Source: Lutibacter sp. A80 (GTDB lineage: Bacteria; Bacteroidota; Bacteroidia; Flavobacteriales; Flavobacteriaceae). Taken from it: a DNA stretch of 64,000 nucleotides. The notes below the pieces were generated by a model. That model did not search any database, was not told the DNA's origin, and worked only from the letters and a program-made list of their open reading frames with translations. The position numbers and the translations under genes are program-made. The stretch is from positions 3,826,501 to 3,890,500 of the forward strand of contig NZ_CP092480.1 in NCBI RefSeq assembly GCF_022429645.1, read 5' to 3'. How positions within the stretch are numbered: position 1 is the first letter of the stretch; each line of letters opens with the position of its first letter. Positions 18,121 through 27,089 of the stretch are shown piece by piece.

Positions 18121-18995
18121 GTACTTTTTTTATTTTTTAATATTCCATTAACAATTACAGTTACAAAAATTATTGCAGCTCCTAAATAAAATTGGGGATT
18201 CATTTTTTCAGATTCACCAAAAATTAATACAGCAAGTATAATTCCATAAACGGGTTCTAGATTTATAGTAAGCATTACTGTAAAAGGAGTAAGGTATTTC
18301 ATAATATCTATAGAAATTATAAAAGCATATGCTGTACAAATAGTACTTAAAATAATTAAATAAATAATATCGTTGGTTGTTACTGTAAAATCTTTAGCTG
18401 TAAATCCAGTAGAAAATAAAATGTATACAGTAATAAAAAGAACTCCAAAAAGTAGTTGATAGAAAGAGATAACACTTCCATCGTTTTTCTTTACAAATAG
18501 ACCATTAATTACTGTAAATAGGGCAGAAAGGAGCGATGCAATTAAAGCATATATTATTCCAAGAGTATAATCGTTTTCTACATTAAAAATTATATATAAC
18601 CCAGAAATAACTATAAGTCCAAAAATAAATTCAGTATAATTTATTCTTCGCTTAAAAAAAATAGGTTCAATAAATGAAGTAAATAAAGCACCTGTACTCA
18701 TAGAAACTAATGCTATAGATACATTAGAAACTTTTATAGCTGTAAAAAAAGCAATCCAATGCAAGGCTATTAATACTCCACCAATAAAAAATTTTAAAAG
18801 TGTTTTTGGAGGTACTTTTAAGCTCTTCTTTTTAATTAAAAAATATATAAATAGAACTATAACAGCTAGTCCCATTCTATACCAAACTAAAGGAATTGCA
18901 TCAATAGTTATTAGTGCTCCTAAAACGGCTGTAAATCCCCAAATAAAAACTATAAAGTGGAGATGTAAATAGTTTTTTAAGTTAGTTTTTGGCAT
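18117..18995 (-). CDS. EamA/DMT-family inner membrane transporter
   Basis: A 292-residue membrane protein with about ten hydrophobic helices arranged as two EamA repeats (about 8-138 and 150-285), the architecture of drug/metabolite exporters. The substrate cannot be told; relatives export amino acids or other metabolites. N-terminal segment FIVFIWGFTAVLGALITI and the second-repeat motif NLEPVYGIILAVLIFGE are typical. Its start overlaps the end of the LptF/LptG-type gene by 14 bases, so the two are translated from one message; a functional link is not implied. Confidence 0.88.
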   Translation of the reverse strand: MPKTNLKNYLHLHFIVFIWGFTAVLGALITIDAIPLVWYRMGLAVIVLFIYFLIKKKSLKVPPKTLLKFFIGGVLIALHWIAFFTAIKVSNVSIALVSMSTGALFTSFIEPIFFKRRINYTEFIFGLIVISGLYIIFNVENDYTLGIIYALIASLLSALFTVINGLFVKKNDGSVISFYQLLFGVLFITVYILFSTGFTAKDFTVTTNDIIYLIILSTICTAYAFIISIDIMKYLTPFTVMLTINLEPVYGIILAVLIFGESEKMNPQFYLGAAIIFVTVIVNGILKNKKST

Positions 18996-20070
18996 TTTTA
19001 AAGTATAAGTATACTGCTAGTCCTCCAAAAAATATGTTAGGAAGCCAAACCATTACAAAAGCATTTGTTTCTGCACCAGCACCTAAAACTTCAACAATTT
19101 TTAAGAAGAATACATATACAAACATTAAGGTTATTCCAATAGCTAAATTTATACCCATACCACCTCTTCGTTTTTTTGCAGCTAAACAAACGGCAATAAA
19201 AGTTAGAATGTATGTTGAAATAGGTAAACTAGTTCTTTTATGGAATTCAACCAAGTAGGTGTTTAAATTACCAACTCCACGTTGTCTAGATTGCTCTATA
19301 TAATCATATAATTTAATGGATGTCATTTCTTTAGCAAGGTCATCAATATTAACTAAATCATTTGGCATAAAGGCAAGTAAGGTGTCTAACTTTATACCTT
19401 GTTCTATTGAGTCTCTATCTTCTAAGAGGAATCTTTTTCTATAGGTATTTAGTCTAAAAACGGTATCTTTCTCTATCCATCTAATATTTTCAGCCATTAA
19501 CTTATATTTTAATTTAGTGCCTTCAAATTTTTCATAAGTAAACTTTTGACCTTGTTTAGTACCTAAATTATAACTTTTTAAGTAGATATAGTCATTAGAA
19601 TCAAGCTGTAAATTAATATTGGTTAAATGGTTTTGATTGTATTTTTTTGTTTTTAAATATTTTTTACTGAATTCATTAAAAATTTTATTACTGCTAGGAA
19701 CAACAAAGTGATTCATTCCTAAAGCTAATAGGGTAACTAAAGTAGCCCCAATAAAATAAGGTTTTAAAAATCGAGTAAAAGAAATTTTAGCTGAATGTAT
19801 TGCTATAATTTCTGTGTTGGAGGATAATTTAGAAGTGAAAAAAATAACAGCTATAAATAAAGCCAGAGGCATAAAGGTGTTTCCAAATATTACAATAAAA
19901 TGAATGTAATAATCTTTTATAATTTCTGTTACTGATAAATCTGCATGGCGTAAAAATTTATCTACTTTTTCAGAAATATCTATGGCAATTGCAATTGGTA
20001 ATAGTAATATTAGTACCAAAGCAAAGGAAGAAAGAAATTTTGTAAGTATGTATTTATCTATTATTCTCAA
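18982..20070 (-). CDS. LptF/LptG family permease (YjgP/YjgQ)
   Basis: A 362-residue inner membrane protein of the LptF/LptG family, which with LptB drives lipopolysaccharide from the inner membrane to the outer membrane. N-terminal MRIIDKYILTKFLSSFALVL gives the first helix; three membrane helices lie within residues 1-120, a periplasmic beta-jellyroll domain spans about 130-270, and three more helices follow to the C-terminus. Segments FIAVIFFTSKLSSNTEIIA and EFHKRTSLPISTYILTFIAV are family hallmarks. The sequence alone does not decide between LptF and LptG. It lies 39 bases after tgt and overlaps the DMT gene, so tgt, this gene and the exporter form one unit. Confidence 0.9.
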   Translation of the reverse strand: MRIIDKYILTKFLSSFALVLILLLPIAIAIDISEKVDKFLRHADLSVTEIIKDYYIHFIVIFGNTFMPLALFIAVIFFTSKLSSNTEIIAIHSAKISFTRFLKPYFIGATLVTLLALGMNHFVVPSSNKIFNEFSKKYLKTKKYNQNHLTNINLQLDSNDYIYLKSYNLGTKQGQKFTYEKFEGTKLKYKLMAENIRWIEKDTVFRLNTYRKRFLLEDRDSIEQGIKLDTLLAFMPNDLVNIDDLAKEMTSIKLYDYIEQSRQRGVGNLNTYLVEFHKRTSLPISTYILTFIAVCLAAKKRRGGMGINLAIGITLMFVYVFFLKIVEVLGAGAETNAFVMVWLPNIFFGGLAVYLYFKNAKN

Positions 20071-20109
20071 ATTAAATTATTTGGTTTTTTTATAATTTAT
20101 AATAACGTG

Positions 20110-21240
20110 TTACAATCTTTTATCCATTTGTTTTACCATACGGTTTTTCCATTCTGTAAAATCTCCGGCTAATATATGCTTTCTTGCTTCACGAACCAAC
20201 CATAAATAAAAGCCTAAATTATGTATAGAGGCTATTTGTTTACCTAATAATTCTTTTGCAACAAATAAGTGGCGTAAATAGGCTTTTGAATAAAGCGTAT
20301 CAACGTAAGTTATTCCCATCTCATCAATTGCAGAAAAATCATCTTCCCATTTTTTATTTTTTATATTTATGGTTCCGTGTGCTGTAAAAAGCATACCATT
20401 TCGGGCATTTCTAGTTGGCATTACACAATCGAACATATCAATACCTAACGCAATATTCTCTAAAATATTTATTGGAGTTCCAACTCCCATTAAATAACGA
20501 GGCTTATCTTCTGGTAAAATTGCAGTCACTACCTCGGTCATTTCGTACATTTCTTCTGCTGGTTCTCCAACTGAAAGTCCACCAATAGCATTTCCTTCAG
20601 CACCAACCGATGCAATAAATTCGGCAGATTGTTTTCTTAAATCTTTATAAGTACTTCCTTGTACAATAGGGAAAAATGCTTGACTGTAATTGTATTTAAA
20701 CGGTGTTTTTTCTAAATGTGTAATACAGCGTTTTAACCATCTATGTGTCATATGCATAGAGCGTTTTGCATAATTATATTCGCAAGGGTAGGGTGTACAT
20801 TCATCAAAAGCCATAATAATATCAGCGCCAATTGAGCGTTGAATTTCCATTACGTTTTCAGGTGTAAAAGTGTGGTATGAACCATCTATATGACTTTTAA
20901 ATTTTACGCCTTCTTCTTTTATTTTTCTTCTTCCAGAAAGAGAATAAACTTGGTAGCCACCACTATCGGTTAAGATATTACGATCCCAGTTCATAAATTT
21001 ATGTAAACCACCAGCTTTTTCTAAAATTTTAGTTTGTGGTCGTAAATATAAGTGATAGGTGTTTCCTAATATTATATCAGGATTTATTTCGTTTTTTAGT
21101 TCTGTTTGGTGCACACCTTTTACTGTTCCAACTGTACCAACAGGCATAAAAATTGGAGTTTCAATAGTACCGTGGTCTGTGGTTATAATACCAGCTCTTG
21201 CTTTGCTTTGAGCGTCTTTACTTTTTAGTTCAAATTGCAT
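20110..21240 (-). CDS. tgt: tRNA-guanine (queuine-type) transglycosylase without zinc cysteines
   Basis: Exchanges guanine 34 for a queuosine precursor in GUN-anticodon tRNAs. 376 residues from ATG at 21240; a TTG three codons earlier lies inside the promoter and is not used. The base-binding D92 (TDSGGYQVYSL) and the nucleophile D271 (MFDCVMPTRNARNG) are present. In E. coli-type enzymes the zinc site is Cys-x-Cys-x-x-Cys plus His; here the region around 307-316 reads EMGITYVDTL with no cysteine, while H340 remains. As I remember Bacteroidota sequences, this is a feature of the lineage. It is the first gene of a unit with the LptF/LptG-type permease and the DMT exporter. Confidence 0.95.
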   Translation of the reverse strand: MQFELKSKDAQSKARAGIITTDHGTIETPIFMPVGTVGTVKGVHQTELKNEINPDIILGNTYHLYLRPQTKILEKAGGLHKFMNWDRNILTDSGGYQVYSLSGRRKIKEEGVKFKSHIDGSYHTFTPENVMEIQRSIGADIIMAFDECTPYPCEYNYAKRSMHMTHRWLKRCITHLEKTPFKYNYSQAFFPIVQGSTYKDLRKQSAEFIASVGAEGNAIGGLSVGEPAEEMYEMTEVVTAILPEDKPRYLMGVGTPINILENIALGIDMFDCVMPTRNARNGMLFTAHGTINIKNKKWEDDFSAIDEMGITYVDTLYSKAYLRHLFVAKELLGKQIASIHNLGFYLWLVREARKHILAGDFTEWKNRMVKQMDKRL

Positions 21241-21246
21241 AGTCGG

Positions 21247-21254
21247 CAAAGATA
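21247..21254 (-). promoter_or_regulatory. -7 box of tgt, six bases from the start codon
   Basis: On the minus strand TATCTTTG, then six bases, then the ATG of tgt. Transcription would begin at or very near the start codon, giving a leaderless message. No TTG is found at the -33 distance; that region is the periodic repeat at 21252-21308. Confidence 0.65.
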
Positions 21255-21308
21255 GTTATATAGTTATAAAGTTTAAAGGTTTAAAAGTTTAAAAGTTGAA
21301 GGAATTAA
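21252..21308. repeat. Periodic A/T repeat upstream of tgt
   Basis: Steps of 7-8 bases on the plus strand: ATAGTTAT twice, then AAAGTTT, AAAGGTTT, AAAAGTTT, AAAAGTTG and AAGGAATT. It fills the space between the tgt promoter and the end of rluF and has no coding potential. Same type of structure as the spacers at 3847 and 58772, with a different consensus. Confidence 0.7.
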
Positions 21309-21322
21309 GTTTTTAGAAATTT

Positions 21323-22177
21323 TTAAGACCTTCTTTTTTTGCTTTTTGGTTTAAAACGTGGGTTATTTTTAGGTATAAATTTTCGTTTGTTTTGAGATTT
21401 ATTTTTCTTTTTAGTTGGATTTTTAGATGCTTCTTCGGTTTTTGAAGATGTTGCAACCATTTTATTAATTTGTTGCATTTCTTCAGAAGTTAGTTCTCTC
21501 CAACTTCCTTCAGCTAAATTAGCTAAAGTAACATTCATAATTCGTGTTCGTACTAGTTTAGTAACTTTATAGTCAAGATATTCGCACATGCGCCTTATTT
21601 GCCTGTTTAATCCTTGAGTTAAAATAATTTTAAAGCTATTTTTTGATAGCTGTTCAACAGCACATTTTTTAGTAACTGTTCCTAAAATAGGAATTCCATT
21701 ACTCATTTTTTGAATAAAATCTGACGTAATTGGTGAATTTACAGTTACAATATATTCTTTTTGGTGATTGTTTCCTGCTCTAAGAATTTTATTTACAATA
21801 TCTCCATCATTGGTTAAAAAAATTAAGCCTTGAGAAGGTTTGTCTAATCGTCCGATAGGAAAAAGTCTTTCTGTATGATTTATTGCGCGAACAATATTAT
21901 TACGTTCTTTAGAATCGGTAGTACAAACAATACCAACGGGTTTGTTGTAGGCAATATAAAGTGTTTTTGGTTTTGATTTTAAAGGTTGCCCGTTAATTTT
22001 AACAATATCTCCATTAAACACACGATTGCCTAATTGAGTTGGTTTACCGTTTATGGTAACTTTTCCGTCAATAATTAATTTTTCAGCTTCTCTTCTAGAA
22101 CAAATACCAGTACTACTAATGTATTTATTTAAGTTTATTGAGTTTTTATTTATGTTATCCATTGAACTAATTTTCAA
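21323..22177 (-). CDS. rluF: 23S rRNA/tRNA pseudouridine synthase of the RluF/RsuA type
   Basis: Converts uridine to pseudouridine in RNA; the closest named type is RluF (23S rRNA position 2604). N-terminal S4 RNA-binding domain (about 12-70: [22 protein letters not shown]), then the catalytic domain with the aspartate in [19 protein letters not shown] and the C-terminal motif [14 protein letters not shown]. The last 50 residues are a lysine-rich tail ([19 protein letters not shown]) likely to contact RNA. ATG at 22177 and ATG at 22162 (MDNINKNS) are both possible. It lies upstream of tgt, another RNA-modification gene. Confidence 0.88.
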   Translation of the reverse strand: MKISSMDNINKNSINLNKYISSTGICSRREAEKLIIDGKVTINGKPTQLGNRVFNGDIVKINGQPLKSKPKTLYIAYNKPVGIVCTTDSKERNNIVRAINHTERLFPIGRLDKPSQGLIFLTNDGDIVNKILRAGNNHQKEYIVTVNSPITSDFIQKMSNGIPILGTVTKKCAVEQLSKNSFKIILTQGLNRQIRRMCEYLDYKVTKLVRTRIMNVTLANLAEGSWRELTSEEMQQINKMVATSSKTEEASKNPTKKKNKSQNKRKFIPKNNPRFKPKSKKRRS

Positions 22178-22207
22178 TGTGCGAAGTTAGTAATTATAAG
22201 GTTTAAT

Positions 22208-22441
22208 TTATAATGAAGTATTGTTTCGTTGAATTTTTTGTTTAATACCTAGTCTATAATATAAAATAACGCCTATTAAATTTAAAAAAAGTACAATTAA
22301 AACCCAAATAAGCTTATTATTACCTTTAAAATCATTTCGAAGAATGTCTATTAAATCTATAAAAGAAAGGAGTATAGATACAATAATAATTATTTGCCAA
22401 AAGAATAGTCCTATAGAGAAATTATTAACGATTAAGTTCAT
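22208..22441 (-). CDS. Small PLDc_N-domain membrane protein
   Basis: A 77-residue protein with two hydrophobic helices (about 8-30 and 43-63) and the PLDc_N-type motif NKLIWVLIVLFLNLIGVILYYRLG. Such proteins sit in the inner membrane; their role is unclear, though the domain precedes phospholipase D enzymes and also occurs alone. It is a paralogue of the next gene upstream (22490-22714): both share IIIIVSILL-like first helices, the segment DVLKNKFEGNNK/DILRNDFKGNNK, and a basic C-terminus. Confidence 0.8.
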   Translation of the reverse strand: MNLIVNNFSIGLFFWQIIIIVSILLSFIDLIDILRNDFKGNNKLIWVLIVLFLNLIGVILYYRLGIKQKIQRNNTSL

Positions 22442-22489
22442 AGTTTTTAAAATATTATTAAATATTGATAGTAGATAAATTGGTTTGAA

Positions 22490-22714
22490 TTATTTGTTTT
22501 TAATTCGCTGACTTCTTCCTATAGTAAAATATAAAATTGCACCAATTATATTTAAAAATAATATAACAAACACCCAAACAATTTTATTATTGCCTTCAAA
22601 TTTATTTTTTAAAACATCTATTAAAGCAATAAGCATTGGTATAATTCCAATTAAAAATAGTATGGTTATTAGAATAATTATTTGCCACGGTCCAATCATA
22701 TGTAAGTAAGTCAT
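22490..22714 (-). CDS. Small PLDc_N-domain membrane protein (paralogue)
   Basis: 74 residues, two membrane helices (about 8-32 and 43-63) with NKIVWVFVILFLNIIGAILYF, and a basic tail SQRIKNK. It is clearly related to the product at 22208-22441 and lies 48 bases from it in the same direction, so the pair arose by tandem duplication. It follows cbpM; whether it shares that message is unknown. Confidence 0.8.
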   Translation of the reverse strand: MTYLHMIGPWQIIILITILFLIGIIPMLIALIDVLKNKFEGNNKIVWVFVILFLNIIGAILYFTIGRSQRIKNK

Positions 22715-22764
22715 TTCTTGTATTTGTATGTTATTTAATGTTTTATGTATTATAGCTAAATTAG

Positions 22765-23061
22765 TTACTCACTTTCATAAATGCGTAACCTGCTTTTTAA
22801 AGCATTTAATTCTTCTTTGAGTTTTAATTCTTTTTGTAAAAGGTTAAAAACAATATCTATTCCTTCAATATTAACATTTAATTCGTTGTGAAGTCGTATC
22901 ATTTTTTCAAGATCACTAATCTTATCTTGATGAATAAATTTATTGTTTTCATAGGTTTCTATGGTTATAAGCCCTATGTTTTCAAGATCTTTAATAAATG
23001 AAGTCTCTATTTTATAGTGAAAACAAATTGTTTCTACCTGTATTAAATTTTGCTTATCCAT
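22765..23061 (-). CDS. cbpM: CbpM-like modulator of the CbpA co-chaperone
   Basis: A 98-residue protein with a MerR-like winged-helix fold (MerR_2 type) followed by a coiled coil ([20 protein letters not shown] to the end). CbpM binds the J domain of CbpA and blocks its action on DnaK. The sequence is divergent, but the gene overlaps the 3' end of the cbpA-like gene by 8 bases, the usual arrangement. The segment [20 protein letters not shown] matches the start of the family. Confidence 0.85.
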   Translation of the reverse strand: MDKQNLIQVETICFHYKIETSFIKDLENIGLITIETYENNKFIHQDKISDLEKMIRLHNELNVNIEGIDIVFNLLQKELKLKEELNALKSRLRIYESE

Positions 23062-23953
23062 TTGATCTTAATTTTTTTAATTGATTAAACAACTCTTTTT
23101 CTTTTACAGTTAATTTTGTTGGAATTTTAATGTTATACGTAATAATTAAATCACCAAAGAGACTTTCTTTTTTATAAATAGGGAATCCTTTTCCTTTTAA
23201 TTTTACTTTTGCTCCTTGAGTTGTTTCAGGAGCAATTTTAAGTTTTACTTTACCATTAAAAGTATCAATAGTAATTTCGCCACCTAAAAGTGCAGTGTAT
23301 AAATCTAAATCTACTGAAGTATATAAGTTATTACCATCTCTTTTAAATTTGGTGTGATTGGTAATTGTGAATTTAATGTATAAATCTCCATTTGGACCAT
23401 CGTTTATTCCTTGAGCTCCTTTCCCTTTTATCTTTATAATTTGGCCATCAGCAATTCCTGCAGGTATTGTAAGTCTAATATTTGTGCCATTAACTGTTAA
23501 TATTTGTTTATGACTAGTGTAAACATCTTTTAAATTTAAATGCAATTCGGCATTAAAATCTTGCCCTTTAAATTGTCTATAGTATTGTTTAGAACGAGTT
23601 TTTTTACCACCAAACATAGATTCAAAAAAACTAGAAAAATCTTGTTCAGAATAGTGGTCACTAGAGCCAGAATAATTTTGATTTTGTTGAGATTGTTGTT
23701 GCTGTTTGGCTTTTTCAAAAGCTTCTCCATGTTTCCAATCTTTTCCGTATTTATCGTATTTTTTACGATTTTCAACATCGCTTAAAACTTCGTTAGCTTC
23801 ATTAATTTCTTTAAATTTAATTTCAGCTTCTTTGTTATCAGGATTTAGATCTGGATGGTATTTTCTAGCTAATCTTCTATATGCTTTTTTAATATCTTTT
23901 TCGCTAGCTGTTCTATCTATTTCTAATATTTTATAATAATCAATAAATTTCAT
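23054..23953 (-). CDS. cbpA: DnaJ-type co-chaperone CbpA
   Basis: A 299-residue J-domain protein without the zinc-finger region, as in CbpA and type-II DnaJ. The J domain spans residues 1-70 with the HPD tripeptide at 33-35, which stimulates DnaK ATPase. A Gln/Ser-rich linker (about 80-115) with a Phe-rich patch ([12 protein letters not shown]) follows. The two beta-barrel substrate-binding domains (about 130-290) contain [19 protein letters not shown] and [10 protein letters not shown]. It is followed by an overlapping cbpM, so the pair is translated together. Confidence 0.92.
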   Translation of the reverse strand: MKFIDYYKILEIDRTASEKDIKKAYRRLARKYHPDLNPDNKEAEIKFKEINEANEVLSDVENRKKYDKYGKDWKHGEAFEKAKQQQQSQQNQNYSGSSDHYSEQDFSSFFESMFGGKKTRSKQYYRQFKGQDFNAELHLNLKDVYTSHKQILTVNGTNIRLTIPAGIADGQIIKIKGKGAQGINDGPNGDLYIKFTITNHTKFKRDGNNLYTSVDLDLYTALLGGEITIDTFNGKVKLKIAPETTQGAKVKLKGKGFPIYKKESLFGDLIITYNIKIPTKLTVKEKELFNQLKKLRSNG

Positions 23954-24044
23954 TTACAAGAGTTTTTAAGTGTTTTAATAAAATTTATTTTATGGCTGTT
24001 ACCAAACTTTGAATTACTAATAAATTTACTTAAAAAGTAGGTGA

Positions 24045-24884
24045 TTAAAAATTTTTTTCGTTAAAATTTTTTTCATTAAAACTAATTAGGGGCAATTCCC
24101 CTGAAATTTCCATATCTATCACCATATCGTTTTTAAATACTTTGCTTAACATGGTTTTATTTTTATTTCGTTCTAACATTGCAACCATATCTGCTTTTAT
24201 TTCAAGTAAATACATTTTTAAAAAATAGCAGGTATCGTTAGAGTGGTATGTATTAAATGTTATTTTTTTATAGGTTGTGTTTTTTAATAAGGTTCTTTTT
24301 AAATTCTGCATTTGTTGCACTCCATTTTTTTCATTTTGAGGAGAAATATGTATTATTTTAATTTCAGCATTAAAGGCAGCTGCAATTTTAGTAAGTTGCA
24401 TAATAGCGTAAATATCTTCTTGTTCATAAGCTGTAGCGTAAACAATTGCCCCCATTTTTTTTAGTTCATATTTTTTAGGAATTGCTAGTACTGGGCACGT
24501 AGCTTTAGAAATAAGATCTTTTGTGGTGCTTCCAATAAAAAAACTTTTGAGTATTCCTTTTCCTTTTAATCCAGTAAGGATTAAGGAAGCTTTTATTTTT
24601 ATTGCAGTAGCTGTAATTCCTTCAATTACAGAGGTGTTTTCAATAATTTTAATTTCTATATTTTTAGAATCAAGATTATCTCCTAAATGTTTTACACAAA
24701 AGTATTTTAATTTAAAATAAAGTTTCTTTTTTAATTCTTCTTTAGTTAAAGATTCTAGTGAAAAAATATCAGTAATATGTAAAATACATAATTTAGAATT
24801 AATTTTTGTATTTAATGTATATGCATATTTTAGCGCAGCTATTCCGTTTTTTGAATAATCTATAGCACAAATTATTGTTTTCAT
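24045..24884 (-). CDS. Universal stress protein (UspA family, two domains)
   Basis: About 279 residues from ATG at 24884 (MKTIICAIDYSKNGIAALKYA); an ATG two codons earlier is possible. The first Usp domain (1-140) has the start motif CAIDYS and the ATP-loop-like TGLKGKGILKSFFIGSTTKDLI followed by CPVLAIP. The second, degenerate domain (145-270) lacks a clear ATP loop. Cytoplasmic; exact role unknown. The C-terminus carries a tandem repeat of five residues (NEKNF-NEKNF) from a 15-base duplication just before the stop. Confidence 0.88.
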   Translation of the reverse strand: MKTIICAIDYSKNGIAALKYAYTLNTKINSKLCILHITDIFSLESLTKEELKKKLYFKLKYFCVKHLGDNLDSKNIEIKIIENTSVIEGITATAIKIKASLILTGLKGKGILKSFFIGSTTKDLISKATCPVLAIPKKYELKKMGAIVYATAYEQEDIYAIMQLTKIAAAFNAEIKIIHISPQNEKNGVQQMQNLKRTLLKNTTYKKITFNTYHSNDTCYFLKMYLLEIKADMVAMLERNKNKTMLSKVFKNDMVIDMEISGELPLISFNEKNFNEKNF

Positions 24885-24969
24885 AAACAATTTTTAAACA
24901 TATAAAATTAAGACTTGTATTTTGAATATTAAGTGATAAATCTCATTAACTGATTATTTTAGCTATTAT

Positions 24970-26241
24970 TTAGTTTAATAGTTGCTGTTCATCTTCTTCA
25001 TCTCCAGGTAATTCTAAAGCTTTTACAGATTGAATTGCGTTTCCGGCAATTCCTTTAATAGAGCCATACATGTCTATAGTATTTGTAACAACTTTTTCTA
25101 TTTGTTTATCTCGTTGTTTCCAAATACGTTGCATAGATCGTTTTTCACTTTCTAAATCAGACTTCATTTGAGTAAAACCTTCAACAATAGCTTCTATTTG
25201 CATTCTAAATGTATTACTTGTAAGAAAATCGTAGAGCATATCCATTTTATCTCCTTTATTTTCTTGCGTGCTAATGGCATTGTGTATTTTAATAATAGAT
25301 TCTCTTAAAACTGTACATAAGCCTTTAAATTCATCATAATTACAAATCCAAATCCCATCTTTTAGTCCAAATCGGTCCATATTTGAAGGCATAACTTCGG
25401 TAACTAATACACCAATATTTGCACCTTTATCTCTAATATCTGCTTTAAATTTTTCGATCCAGCTAGGTTGAAAATCTTTAGTGCGTTTACTTTCATAATA
25501 AATAGAACCACAATTTTGAGAAGTTCTTGTGTGTACAATTTGAATACAATCTCCTCCTCGTGCACCTTTTTTAATTTCTTCAATGCTGTCTAAAGGAAAT
25601 TTTGAAGCCAACCATTCTTCTATTGCTAATTCTTGAACCTCACCTTGCATTTGCATAGAGCCTTGCTCTTGTTTGCGTTTCATTTCCTCGGTAAGTTTTT
25701 TTTGAGCTTCTAATTGCATTTGTAATTCTTTAAAACGCAATTCATTTTTATCTTCTTCAGATTTTTTTATTTTTTCTCTTTCAGTTAGTAATGTTTCACT
25801 CAATTTCTTTTGAGCTTCTGCTTCAGCAATTTCTTTTAATTCTCCTTTTTCTCGCTTTAATTTTTCTATTTCAGCTTTAGTTCTATTTAATTCTTTTATT
25901 TGTTCAGATTTCTCGTTTAATTCTTTTTGTAAAGCGTTAAATTGTTCTATTTGTTCTTCTTTTAATTTAGACTTTAAATTTGCCTCAATATTCTTTTTTT
26001 CTTGCTTTATTTGTGCTTCTAAACGATTTTTAAATAATTCGTTTTCTTGTTTTTTCTTTTGTTCAAAAGCTTCTTTTTCTTTATTTAAGTTTTCTAAATT
26101 AGCTTTATATTTTTGTTTCTCAGCTGCAATACTAGATTGGTATTTTTTCTTAATTTCTTCTTCTAATTGATGTGATAAAATATCTTGTACATCTATTGAA
26201 GTGTCACAATTAGGGCATTTAATTTGAGTTTCCTTTTTCAT
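24970..26241 (-). CDS. DUF2130 domain protein with zinc ribbon and coiled coil
   Basis: A 423-residue soluble protein. Residues 1-20 hold a Cys-x-x-Cys pair (IKCPNCDTSID), half of a zinc ribbon. Residues about 25-205 are a long charged coiled coil rich in Lys and Glu. The C-terminal DUF2130 domain (about 210-410) has MQGEVQELAIEEWLASKFPL, GARGGDCIQIVHTR and YYESKRTKDFQPSWIEKFK; its pattern is reminiscent of nuclease-fold domains (E, D/E-x-K), and relatives have been suggested to act on DNA, which I treat as inference. It lies 13 bases after the DUF502 gene. Confidence 0.88.
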   Translation of the reverse strand: MKKETQIKCPNCDTSIDVQDILSHQLEEEIKKKYQSSIAAEKQKYKANLENLNKEKEAFEQKKKQENELFKNRLEAQIKQEKKNIEANLKSKLKEEQIEQFNALQKELNEKSEQIKELNRTKAEIEKLKREKGELKEIAEAEAQKKLSETLLTEREKIKKSEEDKNELRFKELQMQLEAQKKLTEEMKRKQEQGSMQMQGEVQELAIEEWLASKFPLDSIEEIKKGARGGDCIQIVHTRTSQNCGSIYYESKRTKDFQPSWIEKFKADIRDKGANIGVLVTEVMPSNMDRFGLKDGIWICNYDEFKGLCTVLRESIIKIHNAISTQENKGDKMDMLYDFLTSNTFRMQIEAIVEGFTQMKSDLESEKRSMQRIWKQRDKQIEKVVTNTIDMYGSIKGIAGNAIQSVKALELPGDEEDEQQLLN

Positions 26242-26254
26242 TTTTAATAAGTGT

Positions 26255-26836
26255 TTATATTTCTTCTTTATCCCAACCAGTTAAACCAGCTGAAACAATA
26301 AATTTCATAACCTGACTTGAATTAGCAGTTATATGTTTTATATTTTCTTTTGGAACAATAAATAATTCTCCAGAAAAATTATATGAATGTGGAAAATAAA
26401 CTGCTACTTTATCTAATTCGTTTAAAACCTCTAGATTTTCTTCGGTAATAAAACCTAATTTTTCTAGATTAGAAATTGTATTTACTTTTACTAAAACTGG
26501 TTTACTGAATTTTTTTTCTTTACCTACAAATGCTGAAAATAAATCGTTTAATGCCGTATAAATAAATTTTAATAAAGGAATACGGTTAATTATTTTTTTA
26601 AAAATAATTTTTAAAGGTTCAGCAATTATGGTTCTACCTATAAAACCAACAATAACTAAAAATAATAATAGAGAAAGCACACCTAATCCAGGAACCTTGA
26701 TGTCAAAAAAATTGGCGATTAATTGTTGAGACAAACCGTCCATAAACATAAAAATAGCATAAATAATATAAGCTGTAATACCTAAGGGAGCAATATATAA
26801 TATACCTTGAAGTAAATAATTAATTAATTTTTTCAT
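26255..26836 (-). CDS. DUF502 family inner membrane protein
   Basis: A 193-residue protein with two hydrophobic helices near the N-terminus (about 8-30 and 47-70), the DUF502 hallmark IPLLKFIYTALNDLFSAF, and a cytoplasmic or periplasmic domain with PVLVKVNTISNLEKLGFIT and AVYFPHSYNFSGELFIVP. The family is widespread but has no assigned function. It is the first gene of a pair with DUF2130; the upstream region to 27026 is AT-rich and shows no clear promoter. Confidence 0.88.
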   Translation of the reverse strand: MKKLINYLLQGILYIAPLGITAYIIYAIFMFMDGLSQQLIANFFDIKVPGLGVLSLLLFLVIVGFIGRTIIAEPLKIIFKKIINRIPLLKFIYTALNDLFSAFVGKEKKFSKPVLVKVNTISNLEKLGFITEENLEVLNELDKVAVYFPHSYNFSGELFIVPKENIKHITANSSQVMKFIVSAGLTGWDKEEI

Positions 26837-27033
26837 ATTCTATAATGTTTATACATTTTTAAATTTTCATTTTATTTTTTGACAAATGTATTTTTAAAAA
26901 TTAAAGATACAAACTATTTTAGCTTGTCTAAAGCTTAATTATTTCTAATTATTTTTAAATAGAAGTAATGTTCTATGTTTTAACGTTTAATTAATTTAGA
27001 AGGTTCAATAATTTAAAATATTTTAGGAACCAA

Positions 27034-27065
27034 AAAACCCCATTGTTTCTAAACAATGGGGTTTT
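27034..27065 (-). terminator. Terminator of the pdhA-pdhC unit
   Basis: Perfect 15-base stem AAAACCCCATTGTTT (27034-27048) and its complement (27051-27065) with loop CT. On the minus strand it follows the pdhC stop by 25 bases. It is the strongest hairpin in this half of the window. Confidence 0.93.
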
Positions 27066-27089
27066 AATTAAAATATATAATTTAGAGCA

